Source: Anticarsia gemmatalis
Taxonomy: Eukaryota > Arthropoda > Insecta > Lepidoptera > Erebidae
Direction of reading: 5' to 3'
NCBI RefSeq assembly: GCF_050436995.1
Contig: NC_134753.1
Location: 11,346,001 to 11,410,000, forward strand
DNA: 64,000 nucleotides
How positions within the stretch are numbered: position 1 is the stretch's first letter; every line of letters begins with the position of its first letter. Of this stretch, positions 1 to 14,000 are shown in pieces. The position numbers and the translations under genes were made by a program. The notes under the pieces were generated by a model. That model had not been told where the DNA came from. It worked only from the letters and a program-made list of their open reading frames with translations, and searched no databases.

Positions 1-1274
1 GAAAATCCACCTCGAATATTCGACTTTTATAGTAGAATTAATATTACAAACTTATAATACAAGAAATTCCACTTTATATCCGTCTTGAATAGGCGATCTA
101 CCACTGGGAGGTTTTTTGTCCCACTTCAAATCGCGCTCTCAAAACCGATCACTATTACATAAAATTTGAACGTATCTCTTAAAAAAATCTCATTTTAAAG
201 GTATTTACCAAACCTCGCATTTATGACATAAATACTTCACGAATGTTTTATGATTTATTTGTCGCGCTTAAAGCTACGGTTCCAATAGTCGTAGATGACT
301 AGTTGTTATAATATTATGTTTTTGTATCGGACCACCTGAGTATTAGTTGGGCTCCAATTTGTGCGTGGAGTGGACGGTATTTACGCAAGTTTTAACATGC
401 TTCTGAGGTAAGTTTTTCATGAAATGAGTTTTGGACACCGTGAGCGGTTAGCTTGGTTGCAAGTTTTACATAATGAACAGAGTAACGTATTGTATCGTGT
501 AGTTAGTATGTCGTAGATAGTTAACTGGATATAAAGACCTGTAATTATCAAGTAAGTTAATTCGGTTGTTGGTTAATTATCATGAAATAATCATTTTGTC
601 ATCATTACGGTAGCGACATTGCAGTATCGAATGAGCCACCGTACTGTTGAATGCCTGTATAATCTTCATTTAATGTATCTTAAATAAATCATTTTTTGTT
701 TAATTTCACATTTATTTTGTACGGAAACACAAATATGTATAATATGTGGCTTAGTTATTGTACTGTGGTTTGACGCTAGATGACGATGTATATAATTTCT
801 AGCTTACGCATATTTTGTACCGCAGTGTCACTGACTCAGACTTCATGTTTTATTATTTTGTTCGAGGTATAAAAAGAAAAATTTAAAGACACGTCTAAGC
901 AGCAGAACGTCTTGAGAAAAAGAAGATACAATTTTCTACGAAAGCTCTAAACACACAAAGCACATAATTATCAATTATCTAAATAAAGCATTCGGGGTTG
1001 GGGTGAAATGTCAAGAAAAAATTTCGCCAACGCAGTGACGGAAAAAGCTCACTCTGAAAATTTACCCATTAATTACTTTAGTTACTATTATCGTAAAGTA
1101 GCATATCCGATGCATGTTTTGTTAACATTATCATCTAGTAATTCTTGATATGTACGTAGCAAACTTTAGAAAGTTCATTAGAACCGTAGTTTTCCTATTA
1201 TTTTTCTTAATAAACGTTTCTAGCCCTCAAAAAAAATGTATTTATAATAATAATACGTTTATTTTAATTTCCAG
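1..1274. other. Non-coding, probably intron upstream of the terminal exon
   Basis: This AT-rich stretch has no reading frame with coding-like codon use. It precedes a good splice acceptor (a pyrimidine-rich tract ending ATTTCCAG at 1274), so it is most simply the last intron of the plus-strand gene whose final exon follows. I see no recognisable repeat or RNA gene in it. Confidence 0.5.
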
Positions 1275-1467
1275 TTACTTCGTCAAACTTATGGGCATGA
1301 CCGGCGTGTCATTCTGGACGGACTTCATCGTACTTGTTTGTATGTTAATCGCCATGAACCTCACTGGCTACTATCTACTGCGGCAACGACTCTCGCCTAA
1401 CTATGCCTTCAGAGCCATCAAAGTTATCGGCAACTTCATCAAGATTAAGATGAGCTCTGTACATTAA
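1275..1467 (+). CDS. Terminal coding exon, probable ABCG-type transporter (partial)
   Basis: After the acceptor TTTCCAG the exon starts with the third base of a codon and runs 63 codons to TAA at 1465-1467. The peptide begins YFVKLMGMTGVSFW, has one hydrophobic membrane segment (about FIVLVCMLIAMNLTGYYLL), then a basic tail (LRQRLSPNYAF...) ending KMSSVH. Codon use is rich in GCC, ATC and GGC, unlike the flanks, which supports real coding. A last transmembrane helix followed by a YLLR-type tail resembles the C-terminus of insect ABCG (White-like) half transporters, which export lipids or pigment precursors. The ATPase domain and the other helices would lie upstream, outside the window. The exon call is fairly firm; the family is an inference from a short tail and could be another multi-pass protein. 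Confidence 0.55.
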
Positions 1468-2057
1468 TACTTTTACTATTGTAGCATTAAACTCATGACA
1501 ATTCATCAATTTCATTGCGAAGGTTTGGTCCATTCTCAATTGCATGAAGTTAGAAATTGTTGGCTGAGAAGGAAGTGAAATTCGTGAATGGTAAATATTG
1601 AGATGATTACTACCCGTATTGGTGAAATCCAATACAAAAATTGCATGAAATTCTTTAGAATTTAAGATAATTAGGTTAAGTTATTATTGTTAGGTCTAAA
1701 TCTCTGTTTTTGAGATTTGCCGATATTTTTTTATGAATGTAATAGGATTTACTTTGTTCCTATTTATAATATTTTATCAAGTTTATTGGATGAAATCCAA
1801 AACAGTTTACAATTAAGTAATTAATAGATTCGAAATCAGATGTAGAATATTATAAAATATAAAATCCTTTGTAAATGGTGAGGTTATTTAATTTGAACCA
1901 AAGGATTCTGCAATCCCAGTGTGATAAAATTTTATTTGATTAATAATAATTTAAATAATTCTTATTTAAGTGGTACAATAATTTTGTATAAGATAGTTAT
2001 AGTTTTCAAGGATGAGGATATTTTTAAGACTGATTGTAAACCATCTTCTTTGCTTGA

Positions 2058-2063
2058 AATAAA
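2058..2063 (+). terminator. PolyA signal AATAAA for the plus-strand gene
   Basis: This is the only AATAAA I saw between the stop codon at 1467 and about 2100. It is followed by a T/GT-rich tract (around 2090-2120), as expected downstream of a cleavage site. It implies a 3' UTR of about 0.6 kb. Confidence 0.45.
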
Positions 2064-2084
2064 TGGATAATAGGGTGTTTTTTA

Positions 2085-4740
2085 CGAAACTTTTGTTTTA
2101 CTTTTGTTCTTAGTTTGTATACAGGAAACAATGTTTTTGGTTTCGGTCTGAAATGGTATTTCGCACCGGACGCATTAAAATAAAACCAATATATTTCTTC
2201 AAACGTATTTTATTTACCAAATGTATCTCTCACTAAAATAAAATCACGCATTTGTTTATTAGTGAACAAAAAAATCCTCTCAACAAAATCTGACTAGGAC
2301 AGTCAATGTTGCCTTAACAAAAATAATTTCAGTAAAGTTTACAACTTTTTCTTTACGAACTACTTATTGTGCTCCTAGGTGCTATCGTGCACTCGATGCA
2401 GATAATCGTTTCAAATCTAAAGTTATTGTAAGTCATAAGTCATATTCAGTTATAAGTACAAAGTATGCTACACCAATATTTACATCGTCGTTAGTATCAG
2501 TTTGGAATGTTGCTTTGAATGATTCAAGTGCAAAATGTTAGTCATTTACTCTAACTTTAATAATAAACTAATGAAAGCTGCCCGATTTACAACAAAATAT
2601 ACAGATATGTATTAAAATAAATGAGAAGCGGTATCTTTGAATTAGATCACCCTAGACGTAGCCTAAGGATATCGTCAAATTACATTATAATTATGAATAA
2701 CTAAATACAATGTTTTTGAAGTATTTTATATTATCAGTAAAGGCAATTAATAGTTCTAAAAGAGATGCAATATTCCTCAATATATTTCGTTAATTTATGA
2801 GTTCACACCACACTGATTAGTTTATTTAGATGATGTTGTTATGTGCACATTATACTCCTGTACTCATTCTATTAGTATTCTATGATATTTTAAACATGTT
2901 ATATTATACTTTTTATAAAATTCGTTTCAATCGTCTTTTAAAATATTGAGCATACATTGTGTAACACGTCTTTGTTAATTCGGATGCTGGAAGTCATCCA
3001 ATACATACATGGCAGTTTTATAAGATGATCGTTTGATGAAACACTATTTACAGGTTGGTAACCATTCGAGAAATCGTTCACACGCTGACACTTTGGTAGG
3101 TCACACCTATATCGTTCCACAACAAAATGAAGAAACATAGAAAAATACAAAAAGTATATATTTACAATAAATTAATACTTCGAGAACTAAATTAACAAAA
3201 TGTAAATAAAAATATTTAACTTAACGAGTATTAAAACAATTAACCTAGTTTAAAATACGAGATTTACCAAATTAATATATTAAATTAGGCCTTGGCTTCT
3301 TTTGGGAAATAATTTTCTTAACTGATTGCTATAACAAGATTATCGTTTACAGAGAACGTATTTTTTTTTATTCTCTGTAAAAAATAATATTGTAACGCCC
3401 TAAAAAGATAATTGATTTAGCAAACTTATATTAAACTTAAAATTAGCGCTTGTGATCATTACTTGTACTGTAAGGCGAGAACTAACTGTTCTTAACACGC
3501 TATTATAAAAAGAAAAATCGAAAATTAATTATACTAATAAATGAATTGAGAGTGAAAAACTCGATTGATACAGATCTCTTATTGAGATATTAGTCGTAAA
3601 CTTATGAATAGGGAAGGAGTAAGTGTTAAGCAGAGCAATTATATCGACATTTTAATATTACTAACGAAGAATAATAATTCTACAAGTGATTTTATAATTA
3701 AGATCTATGTAATAATCACTCTATTTAAGATTTACTCCTTGTAGACTTATGGAGGATTAAAATATGATAAAATTCCGCTAAATACAAGCTCAATATCAAA
3801 AGAAGGATAACTGTGAGATTTTCGATAACTTTTTAGTATTATACTATAGTTTAAGAAACTGAAATTGAGCACTTGATTTTGATATCAGAAAAAATGTAAG
3901 TAAACCTTATATTAACTAAGATACACAAAAGTTTCTAGGTACAATTAATAGTATATAAAACGGTGCAAACTTCCAACACCTTTCAAATTATCTTTCTGAT
4001 ACCCTTAAATGTAATTCTTTACAAATATATCCACATTCCACGTTCCCGGCACTTATAGTGTATTAACTATAGTAATGGTAACTACGTTAAACTAAGGTAT
4101 AGTATAGTTACTGAATATTTCATTAATAGTCGATATACATGATACATAATAAATACATAAAATATAAATCATAATCATAATGAGAAAACAAGTGTTAATA
4201 TCATTAAAATCAATAATAAAAACAATATAAAAATATGAAATGTCAACGAAAAATGTTTTACAAAAATATAATAAAAACAAAATGGAATGTTAAAAGTGTA
4301 AGACTTAAAATAATATTTACAAATGATTATTTAGTTTGGCACCTTCTACGTGAGGAAGAGATTTGCGGTGCCGTAATACTAGAGGTACTGAAATAATAAG
4401 TACCTAAGCTAATACGTGATGTAAAGCGAAGTGATCCAAGTCTTATTTGTGACTATAGCCCTGATAAATTTACTATCAAAATTCGAGAGGACCCAAATAT
4501 TCATTCGCCTAATTCTCATCAACAATTTATTCTCAATCACAGATCTTTATTACGGAATGTATTTTCTAGAACTAAGAATAAATTGTTTATAATATCTCGT
4601 CTAATATCATCTCTGAGATATACAACTCCGAAGAAACCGTTTCTTCCATTTCAGATTCATAAAGCCCTTTCCCTCATTTGGGATTATACAAGTTATTATA
4701 TTCGAGGTTTCCTTCATGGTTTTTTCGTATCGAGTTTTGG
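2085..4740. other. Tail-to-tail intergenic region / 3' UTRs
   Basis: AT-rich sequence without a coding-like frame lies between the 3' ends of two convergent genes. Part of it is the 3' UTR of the minus-strand glycosyltransferase. How far that UTR reaches is unclear, because further AATAAA matches on the minus strand occur at several points, for example near 2211 and 2254. Confidence 0.5.
4526..4551 (-). terminator. Two candidate polyA signals for the GALNT gene
   Basis: On the minus strand AATAAA occurs at 4551-4546 and again at 4531-4526, about 190-215 nt after the stop codon. They are the nearest canonical signals. A longer 3' UTR using signals nearer 2.2 kb cannot be excluded. Confidence 0.4.
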
Positions 4741-5018
4741 TTAAAACGTGAACTGTTGACTTGGTTTATCTTCATCGCATTGATCAACGTAGAGGGCTTG
4801 TCGGTTTGAATCGAGACATAGCGTGTCGAGTTTGGCATGTCTGATCATTAAGCCTTGTCGTTTCCAGAGCTGTGCTTCGTCAGCTGGATCGCAGCCGGCG
4901 AGGACGGCAGTTACACGGTCTTCAGAGGAAAGGGTAATGCAGAGACGGTGGTGTTTAATTTGACCATTTTCGTAGCGCCATTCTTGATTACCGCCTGTGT
5001 AGTGGCAGGGGTACATAC
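4741..5018 (-). CDS. pgant2: GALNT exon 9 of those found: lectin domain end and stop
   Basis: The exon follows the acceptor ATTTCAG, begins with two bases completing a Gly codon, and runs 91 codons to TAA. It encodes MYPCHYTGGNQEW, which completes lectin repeat alpha, then repeat beta (LCITLSS ... AQLWKRQ), then repeat gamma (TLCLDSNRQ ... PSQQFTF). These carry the QxW/QxF signature of the ricin fold. The beta repeat lacks the Asp of CLD (CIT), as is also usual in GALNT2, so sugar binding probably relies on the alpha repeat. Confidence 0.93.
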
Positions 5019-8000
5019 CTGAAATAAATCGAAGAATCCATTTTATATAAGTGTTAGATGCTAGAGGCTTGAGTCTGTGTTTACTTCGTAAAGTCGTGGA
5101 AAGAAGTAATATTTACGCGTTTACGTTTAAGCATTGACATTTGCACAGCAGTGATTCGTAATCAGATAATAATGTTCGTATTTACAATGAACTAACAGAT
5201 GTACATTTTGTATTACTTCGTCATTCTGGTCCCGTTTCAATTAATAGATAACGATGATGCGTTTGCCATCTGTTTTATTACGCATACCTAGTTAGTATAA
5301 TTTATCCGCACGTTAGTTACATAAATGAAGTTGTAAATACCTCCTGTATTCAAATTCTTATCCAGTCTTGTTACTTGGATCACATAGTTACAGTATTCTC
5401 AAGTTATAAAAGCTTATAAGCGGACATTGAACCTAAAACCTTCCCCATTTACCCAAAAACCTGCAGCACCTGACCAAAAAATATTTCTAGCCGTTTATAT
5501 TCCTTATTGGTTAGTAATATCATCGGAACCAACCTATAGTCCCATCCACCAGATGCCCCATGGTATCCAAACACTTGACTCCTTGCCTGATCACGTGTGA
5601 AACTTGGGTTAAAGCCGGTACTTGCAGTTCAGGGTACACGTGCTCCAGGTACCAACGGAACGGCTTGCAGTGTAGCTTTTGGCGGAGAGATACTCTTTCG
5701 GATATGCTGCGGAACAAAACAGTAACAAGTTTAGATAAGAACTCGTAGTAGTCGAAGTAGTTTGTCACACAAGAAAGTCGGAATGTCAAAAGAAAAACTT
5801 ACATCAAAACTATTGACGTTAGCAATAGCAGTTTTCTTTCTTGTTTTGCCTTCATTTTCAACGATTAAAATTTCCACATTTTGCGGTAAATTTATCTTAG
5901 CAACACACTTAAAAATAATTCGCTACAAAAAGATTTGTTTCGTCTGCTTAAACTATAAAATGTATATAGTAACAGATTTAAACGGTCCCAGGTACTTACT
6001 CTCCATAATTGACTTGTTTAGCAAGAGGTTGTGACCGGTAATACAGTTCTTTGTAGTCGTCCATCCAGACTTCAGCAGCTCTCCTTGTGTTCCTGGCGAA
6101 GACAGCTCCGGAGCCTCCCGGGAAAGTGTAGGGGTGGCGCTTGCGGAAAACGTGGCCCACCCTCGAACACGGAACGATTTCGAGGGAACCACCGCATTGC
6201 CATACCCTGGAATATTAAAATATTGGTGATTAAATTCTACTAGTTACTTAAAATTTTATGAAACAGTATTAAAATTAAATAGTAATAACAATTTTAAATG
6301 TTTCTAGGAACTATCAAAAGTCTAAAAGTACGTCGAATAAATAGAGATGCTGAGGTTTCTACGAAAAAAAATCTAATTTTCTTGGGATCTGGTGGTAGGT
6401 AATTTTTGTTGTTTGTTACGTCCCATTTACTTCAAACTAATCAGCAGATGCTGATTAGATTTATCATACAGTACAAATCCTTACCTAAATGAAATCTCAA
6501 GGTTCTCTCCTCCCCAAACGTCCATTTTCATATCATATTTGCCGAGCTTGGTGAAGTAAGTCCTGTCCATGCTGAACAGTCCTCCGGCGATCATCGGTGT
6601 TCTGATCACTTGTGTTGGGTCACTGAGGCGTGCGCTGCGCTCGGCGTGAGATAAGTACTCCCACTGGAATGTACAAGGTTTTGCTTAAATCTCGGCTAAA
6701 TTATTTTAAAGACATTTGGAAGTGTGTTTGTTTTTTTTAATATTTGATGGTTATGTTGTTTACAAGAACCTACGTAACCAATTACGTACGCTGCCAAAAA
6801 AAAAAAGGTTTATCTCATTTTATTTGAATACCATTATATCTCTGCCCTATAATTTTTGTACAGCAAAGGTCTAAAGTTCAACGTTTAACTTCAACATATT
6901 CAATTTAAAACACATTAGCATACCCAAGAGTCAAATATTACTAAACCACACATCCGGTGGTAAATCACTCCAATAACCGTTGCTATGACAGTGAGTGCCG
7001 GTTCCAAGCCTGTGGGCAGTTTACCTTGAACACTAGGTTCCAGTCGAAGCCGCCGCGCAAGTCCGCCGACGCGCCGATGTACTGGAACGTGTCCATACTG
7101 ATCACGTCTATCACTGGACATACGACACGGGTGGGGTCCTGTGAACAAAGAAAAATACTTTTAATATTATAATAATTACTACTATTAATCTGGGTAAAAC
7201 CGAACATAAATATAGAGCTCGATTTCTGAAAAATAATATTCTATATTTGACCCCTGATTTCCCATTATAATATTCTTGTTAGATTTTTCTGAGGAAGTAT
7301 AACAGACACAGGTTTATTTAAACATCCGAATCTGGATTTTGTTACGTTTTATACTCTAAAAATTATAATTCGTGTTAGTTAAATAGACTTAAATATACTC
7401 TAGAATGCAGAGTTTTGTGGTTAGCAAATCAATCGTCACAATTCACATCCTAATCCACACGCAGATCCTAAATTACAAAGACGAAGACGTGGAAGAAGGT
7501 GAAAAATCGTTGATTAGAAGAAATTCGGAAATAGGGTATATCCGCGGAAATCTCCGGATGCAACATCATTTTATTGAAATAAATAGTTCATGTTCTAGTA
7601 CCACTACTAAAATACAAAATTGAATGGCTCATTATGACAAGTTATTTTCTACAAGCAGCGGAAGTTAAATCATCGTTTTATAAAAATTACAATAATTTCA
7701 ATTCATCACACAGAAATTATTTCAAGTCACACGGTTTCAGGTCAATTGCGTAAACTATTAAATTGTTTATTTATTTCTAGCGTTACAGTGTAGTCACACA
7801 AACAGTAATTGGATGGAATAGTGTTGCCAGGAAATTGTTACTTCAAGCCCAATTTAACATTGGAATTACTTTGCACCGGAGATTTAAGTTAGGTATATAC
7901 AAAACGCAAATACAATACGCATTGCAAAATGTAATTTGGCTTTTAAAATAAATAGAATAAACCTATTTAATATCACTGCTGAGCACGGTCTTCTCCCAAA

Positions 8001-11000
8001 ATTCACGCTGTCCAAAAGCGGGTTCGGATTTCCTACAAGACATGTTCTATAGAACTCTCACTAATCTTAGCCATCAAAGTTTCATCCAGATGGTTTCTCT
8101 TCATCGCTAGAATAAGTGATAATTGGTCAAGTTATACATGCGTATATTTTATAACATTTAAGTAACTACAGATATTTATCAAAACCTAAGCCCTTCACAT
8201 TTGGTGCCTCTTACAATACAAGGCTAGCAACGAAAAACTGTTCTCTGCTTTGCTATTTTAGGCCTTTCTGTTTCATGTCAATAATGGTTTACATTTGAAT
8301 GTCTTAGGATTAAATCTGTCAATTGTTTATAGGTAATAACAAAAGCAAAGACTCTAAAGTCTTAGACACGCCCAAAGCAAATTTTTATATACTTGAATCC
8401 CCAATGGGTTCAATAGAATCTTTCTTCTATACGCAATGCGGAAAACACTAGTAAGATAATTGCCAAATTTCCAAACTTCTTTGTTAAAAATATATATTAT
8501 TATAATTTTTCTTTTCCCTCCTTCAATGCATGCATATTTGATCACGTCGGAATTTTGTATGCAGATCTTTAGTGACGTAGCCTAGGCATATTCTGGTACA
8601 TTACCCTGACCGAAATACGTGAGTTGTGGTCCACACTTTCAGGCCGGCTGATTGATTATTATTATTCTCTGAGGTCATACTCGTTGCATAACTTCGACTT
8701 TTGAAGATGCTCAAGGGTTCTTCTCGTCTCTTGTTTCAAAGATTATATAAAATATTTCTTTTTAAAGCCTTTTTTACGCACGAACCGAATACTAGCCATT
8801 AAAATTAATTACCTGTTATGAACTACAACTAAAGAATTTGTTTCGTAGGCCAACTTTCCAAATTGGCTAAGAGGTCGGATATGCAATTATTTGAAACTTA
8901 AATAAAACAATACGAAACGAATAGAATAATTAAATAATTATAAAATTAAGCTATATAGGACGAAATCGAGAGCACAGCTCAAATTATAAATGAAAACTGA
9001 CGCAACGAATATGAATCTTTTGGGTATCAGAAAACAAAGTTTTACATTCGCTCTCTACTACCTCAAACCGACATTATAAAAAAAAGTGTATTTCGGTACA
9101 CCTCTACATACAACCTCAACTATAACAGTCATAAAGCCATAAGGTTATGGTTTGTGCCAAAAATAACTCGTACAATTGAAAGCAGACTTAACTTTATCGT
9201 AATACCATTACTATTGTAGAAATATTCACACCTTTCACCGTTCACATAATCAGGTAACAATCGTAGACAATTCCTTTCTTTCAATGCCAAGTGACCCACC
9301 GTGTCAAGGTTGTTACGCACAAATCTAAAATTATACTCGAAGTGAAACTCGATTGGATATGCAAATACGTGGTAATACACTTGAATAAAAGTTGTAGCGA
9401 TAAATACTTAAAGTACTGCTTTCCAGACGATCGAGTGTAAAGTAAAAGCTGAACATTGCATAAGTAGAAGAAAATATGAGATTATAACTTTATTAAATTT
9501 CGTATTTGTTGATGAATTATCGACAAAATGATGGTTTATTTATTTAATGTTTGTGTTTATTTTTCAGTATTTAACTACACTTCACGCACTCAATTTTTTC
9601 CAGCCCTTTTTTTCGTAAATTATACGCTATATTATATTTATACACTCAATTTTCGTTACAGCGTTATGATTTTTGTGATACTTTTTAATAAGTTTACCCT
9701 TTATTTGTAATGGCATTCAGAAAGTACAGATTAACTAAAATTTAAAACCTTGATCCCATAAAAGGTGTCATTAGTAAAAGGGAGGCTCAAATGAAATCAA
9801 TTAAAATTCCTTGTACCTGTTTTAAGGCTGGGCATTTTATTTATAAGATGGGCAATGGCCACTTAGTCTGCAATGATATTATCGGCGCCAACGTCTTTAT
9901 TTATGCACCTGTGTAATGTTAATAAGGATGCGATTATATTGAACCGACAATTTTCGAATTACTTGATTTCAATTATGACTTTCTTGGCCTTTCATAAAAG
10001 ATTAATCTTTCGAAAGCATTACACCTACTTCCGTTAAGTTTCTGATAGAAGGAAACTGTAATGTAATCAATAACATCGATAAATATCGTGGGTATATTTT
10101 ATTGCATCCGAGTTAAAATAGCAAGATAAGTGTTAACTTAGTTTTTCGTTTTCGTTGTTGATTTCTTATTCTGTTCGACTCAAAGGTATAAATTCTGAAT
10201 TTCTAAACATCCTAATGTATCTTCTTTTGACTACATCACCTTTTAATGGCATATCTATGCATCTAATTATTGAAATATAACCATGTTAAGTACAATACTG
10301 CAGACTTAATTGCGAGTAAAACAGTTAAATATAAAAGACGGCAGAATGTACATATGTATACATACGAATGACACCTAGCCTAACTTATATACTAGTGTGG
10401 TGAAGGTAGACTAAGCCGGTGTGTTCAAGGCATGCAGTAAATCAGATTGGAGCAACCGCCCGTTGCGGTGAACGGCGATGAGTCTTGCAATTCTGTGTAA
10501 CGTTTGATCTCAATAACCATCTGATATCGATATATTACCAATACGTTACTTTATGAAAGATATGTAATAAAAGTTTATAAGACATTCTATGTAAGTATGA
10601 AGTCTTCCTGCATTTAAAGTGTATGTTCTGTTAAAAAAGCGGTCATCGAGATCAATTTTTAATGTGGGTTTGCTATCAGCATGTCACATTTGTATATTTA
10701 TGCACCTAATAGGTTTGTCAAGGTTTGATAAGTTTCAGTCATTTTACTTTTAATTAAATTTCAAAAAATGTCTCTAATTACAAAGAAGGATAACTGGTTA
10801 CATAGGTAATGTTATATTATACTCATTATAATACTTAGAATTTATATGTAATAATATTTATAGTATTTAATAGTAACTGCTCATGTCTGCAATTGCCAGT
10901 TTCTTCACACCGATAAATGTAATGACTTTAAGTGACAAATCGCATATTACCGGTACGTAGTAAATCAAATGAGAGTATAATATACAAGGAAGTCTGTAAA

Positions 11001-14000
11001 TACTTAGTTACACAATATACTATCTTACATTCACTATCTTAATTAACATAACCCACATTTCGCTAGTCATATAATTAGATGTAGATAGTGAAGTAACAAA
11101 TTCCGAGCATTTTCTAAAACTTTCCTGACAAATAGTTACAGTGACAGTGTAATCGAAGTTAAGCTAAAGCTTTATGGACATATTTGTTTCTGAAACAATA
11201 CCCATGATATCAATTCGAAAGACTGTCTGGGACTTTCAAAGCTAAACCGTAAAAATGATTTTCATGAAATTTTGCGCTGAGAAGTTATATATTTTTACTT
11301 TGTGTAAAATTTGTGTTTATTTTACCGAAGTTAGACGTGAGCGGAACCGCCTGTTCTTGAATGTCTTGTAAGACAAATCTAGACCGAAACTGAATCTATT
11401 ATAATGTCAAATACTTTACGGTTGAGGTTAAAAAGTAGAGTTAACTTTATTTATTCTGAATAAATGTAATTAGCAAAAGTCTGCTAAGTATGACCTAGAT
11501 ATTTTATAGGCATTCACTAGTGACTACTCGCGGTTGGTTTACGTTAGAATCCAGGGCACACACTGTCTAATTGGTGTGGCAAACTATCGTGAGGAAACCT
11601 GCGCCTCTGAGATTATTCTGAATATTACTGAAATACACACAATGTGCCATTTGGCTGAAGTTGATATATTGTGTGTTTCTTTCAAAAGTCTTGCCATTGT
11701 GTAACGACAATAGGTATTCTTAACATATCTACATTATTCGAAGTCGCATTATAAACGGATACGCGACCACTGCAGTCTAAAGGGATATAATTATTTATGA
11801 AATTGTTTTAAAATACTACTCCGGTGTTATACATTTTTTTAAGTACTTAAAAAAATGCACAGACAAAACTTAACAACAAATATACATTTATGTGCAACAG
11901 AGGGCTACAGCTCAGTGAACGCTGTGCTAGGCAAAGCACTGATTTCAGCTGCCTCTAATAATATCTCAATACTATTTAGTAAGTAATGAGATAGTCGTCA
12001 AACTACAGCTCATATTGTTTAGTAATAGTGCGAGTGCGTTGCATTGCAGGCAGTTAATCAAGCAGGAGTCGGGGTGAAGGGATGCCGCTGGTTGCACAAC
12101 CGCCCGCTATCTTCCGTTCACCACGCTTGAGCAACTGTCACGCAAGGAACAGGCGCCAGCGATATTTGATACAGATACTGTGTATTTTGATAGGTGTAGT
12201 GTGTACTGGGTTTGTGATACGATATGGGTGTAAATAAAGGTAAAATGTTGAAGAAGTTCGTGCAATAAATAAGGCATATAAATTCTGGCTTGCGATTAAG
12301 ATGTGTGTGGTTTAAAATTGCCATTGCACCACCTGTCATTGTTACTAACACAAGCTTTCGAATACTAACGCAAGCTTATGTTAAGGACTGGAAAGTAACA
12401 AGATTGCTAGTACTGCATTGTGACACTCGATGCTCGCCTTTTACTAAAACATATTCGTTTAATTTAAATCAGATCATTAGATTTCAATCATATCAAATAG
12501 TTTTTTTTGTTTCAACGAATTTTACATTACATTATGATCAATACATCAAAACAATCAATAAAAAGAGTATACTAAGGCTCAAAAATAATCTCGGAATACT
12601 TTAATTGTTAAAGTTAATCCATCCCGCATCAATCTTCTAACTTACACCTCCCACAGTACGATATCTGTAACATTACGTGAAGCGCTTACTTTCAACGCTA
12701 CACATTTTGCAACGCTCTAGCCACCATATTGGTTTAACGTTTTATCTTATTAGCGGCCAGTTCCGTACAATAGAACATTTGATTGATGATCGCATACATC
12801 ATTTGTTTTACATATTTTTTCTAATGATGAATGGTCACGGCTTTTTTGAACGAAAGTGATTTAGGGAGATTGTTTGATAAATTGAATGTAAGGTAGTAGG
12901 TCCATGTTAGATGCTTTTTCTTTTGTTTGGATGATGTTGTTTTAGTTGAATGATGGCTTGTTTTGTTCAAATTTGTCTTATGTATGCTTTCCAAAGTAAA
13001 TAAATGGTTAACTTGAGTTAAGGCTGGTTTTCTCACGTCTGAATAAATGTCGGTTACAAGGGTTATTGTGACAGATTGTAATATTTATGGGCTATTTTTC
13101 AGACAGATAGTTATCCTTAAGTACTAAAACCGATGCATACATAGTGTGTTATATGGATAATTATGTTACTATATTATAAGGATCAGAAAACAAGCTTTTA
13201 ATAATTATCATTAATAAATGCGGGTTAAATTACTCTTATTAATCACCTCAGTGTTTAATAATAAGAACTGTGGGACGACGAATTACGTTACTAAAGCATG
13301 TATTTATACATTGCAAAAAATATATATGTAGAAGTTTCCAAGTAAGTCTTATTTATTTATATATGCAGTAAATATAAATCTTGTAATTTATCATTATTTA
13401 TGCGTAACTAGTATTGAAAGTCCTGTATTATAGAGCTTCAATAAATATGAATACTAGTCGTACTAGTTATAAATAAGAAAGTTTTATCTAACTTGTCAGA
13501 CATTTATATAAACGTACACTTGATTGACGTGAAACATTTACAGCCAAATTGCTTTATTTGTTTTTTTTTGTTTATTTTGCTGTATTTTACCGCCCGAGTG
13601 GCAAAGAATGCAACTGCAGTTCAAAAGGATCTGAATTGTGGGCCCGGTCTAAGCTTTCAGGAGATATCAGCTGATATATAAAAAAGGGGAAATATGCTAC
13701 TGCAATTCTCGAAAAGAAAAATTCACAGTGTTCGTAATGTGGGCGTAATATAATTGAGTTTTATCAACGTGCATATCTATGTAATATGTGCCCGCAATAG
13801 GTGTGGTTGACATTATAAATTAATTGAATACATTTTTATATGTATTAAAGTTAAATTATATTAATTTTTTACTGTGGCAAATTGCCAGTACCTATCGTCT
13901 GCCGAATTAAAAAGTTTCAACCTGCCATAATAAATAATACCAATTCATTTGCTCGTATTCAATTTGCTGACCTTATAACCTTCAATATAAACGAGTATCA

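Noticed and set aside
5560..6243. Plus-strand open frames overlapping GALNT exons 7 and 8 (5560-5748, 5762-6034, 6031-6243)
   Set aside because: They are antisense or intron-spanning shadows of minus-strand exons with family-level protein matches.
12118..12351. 77-codon minus-strand frame near a GC-richer island
   Set aside because: No family resemblance and composition typical of intron.
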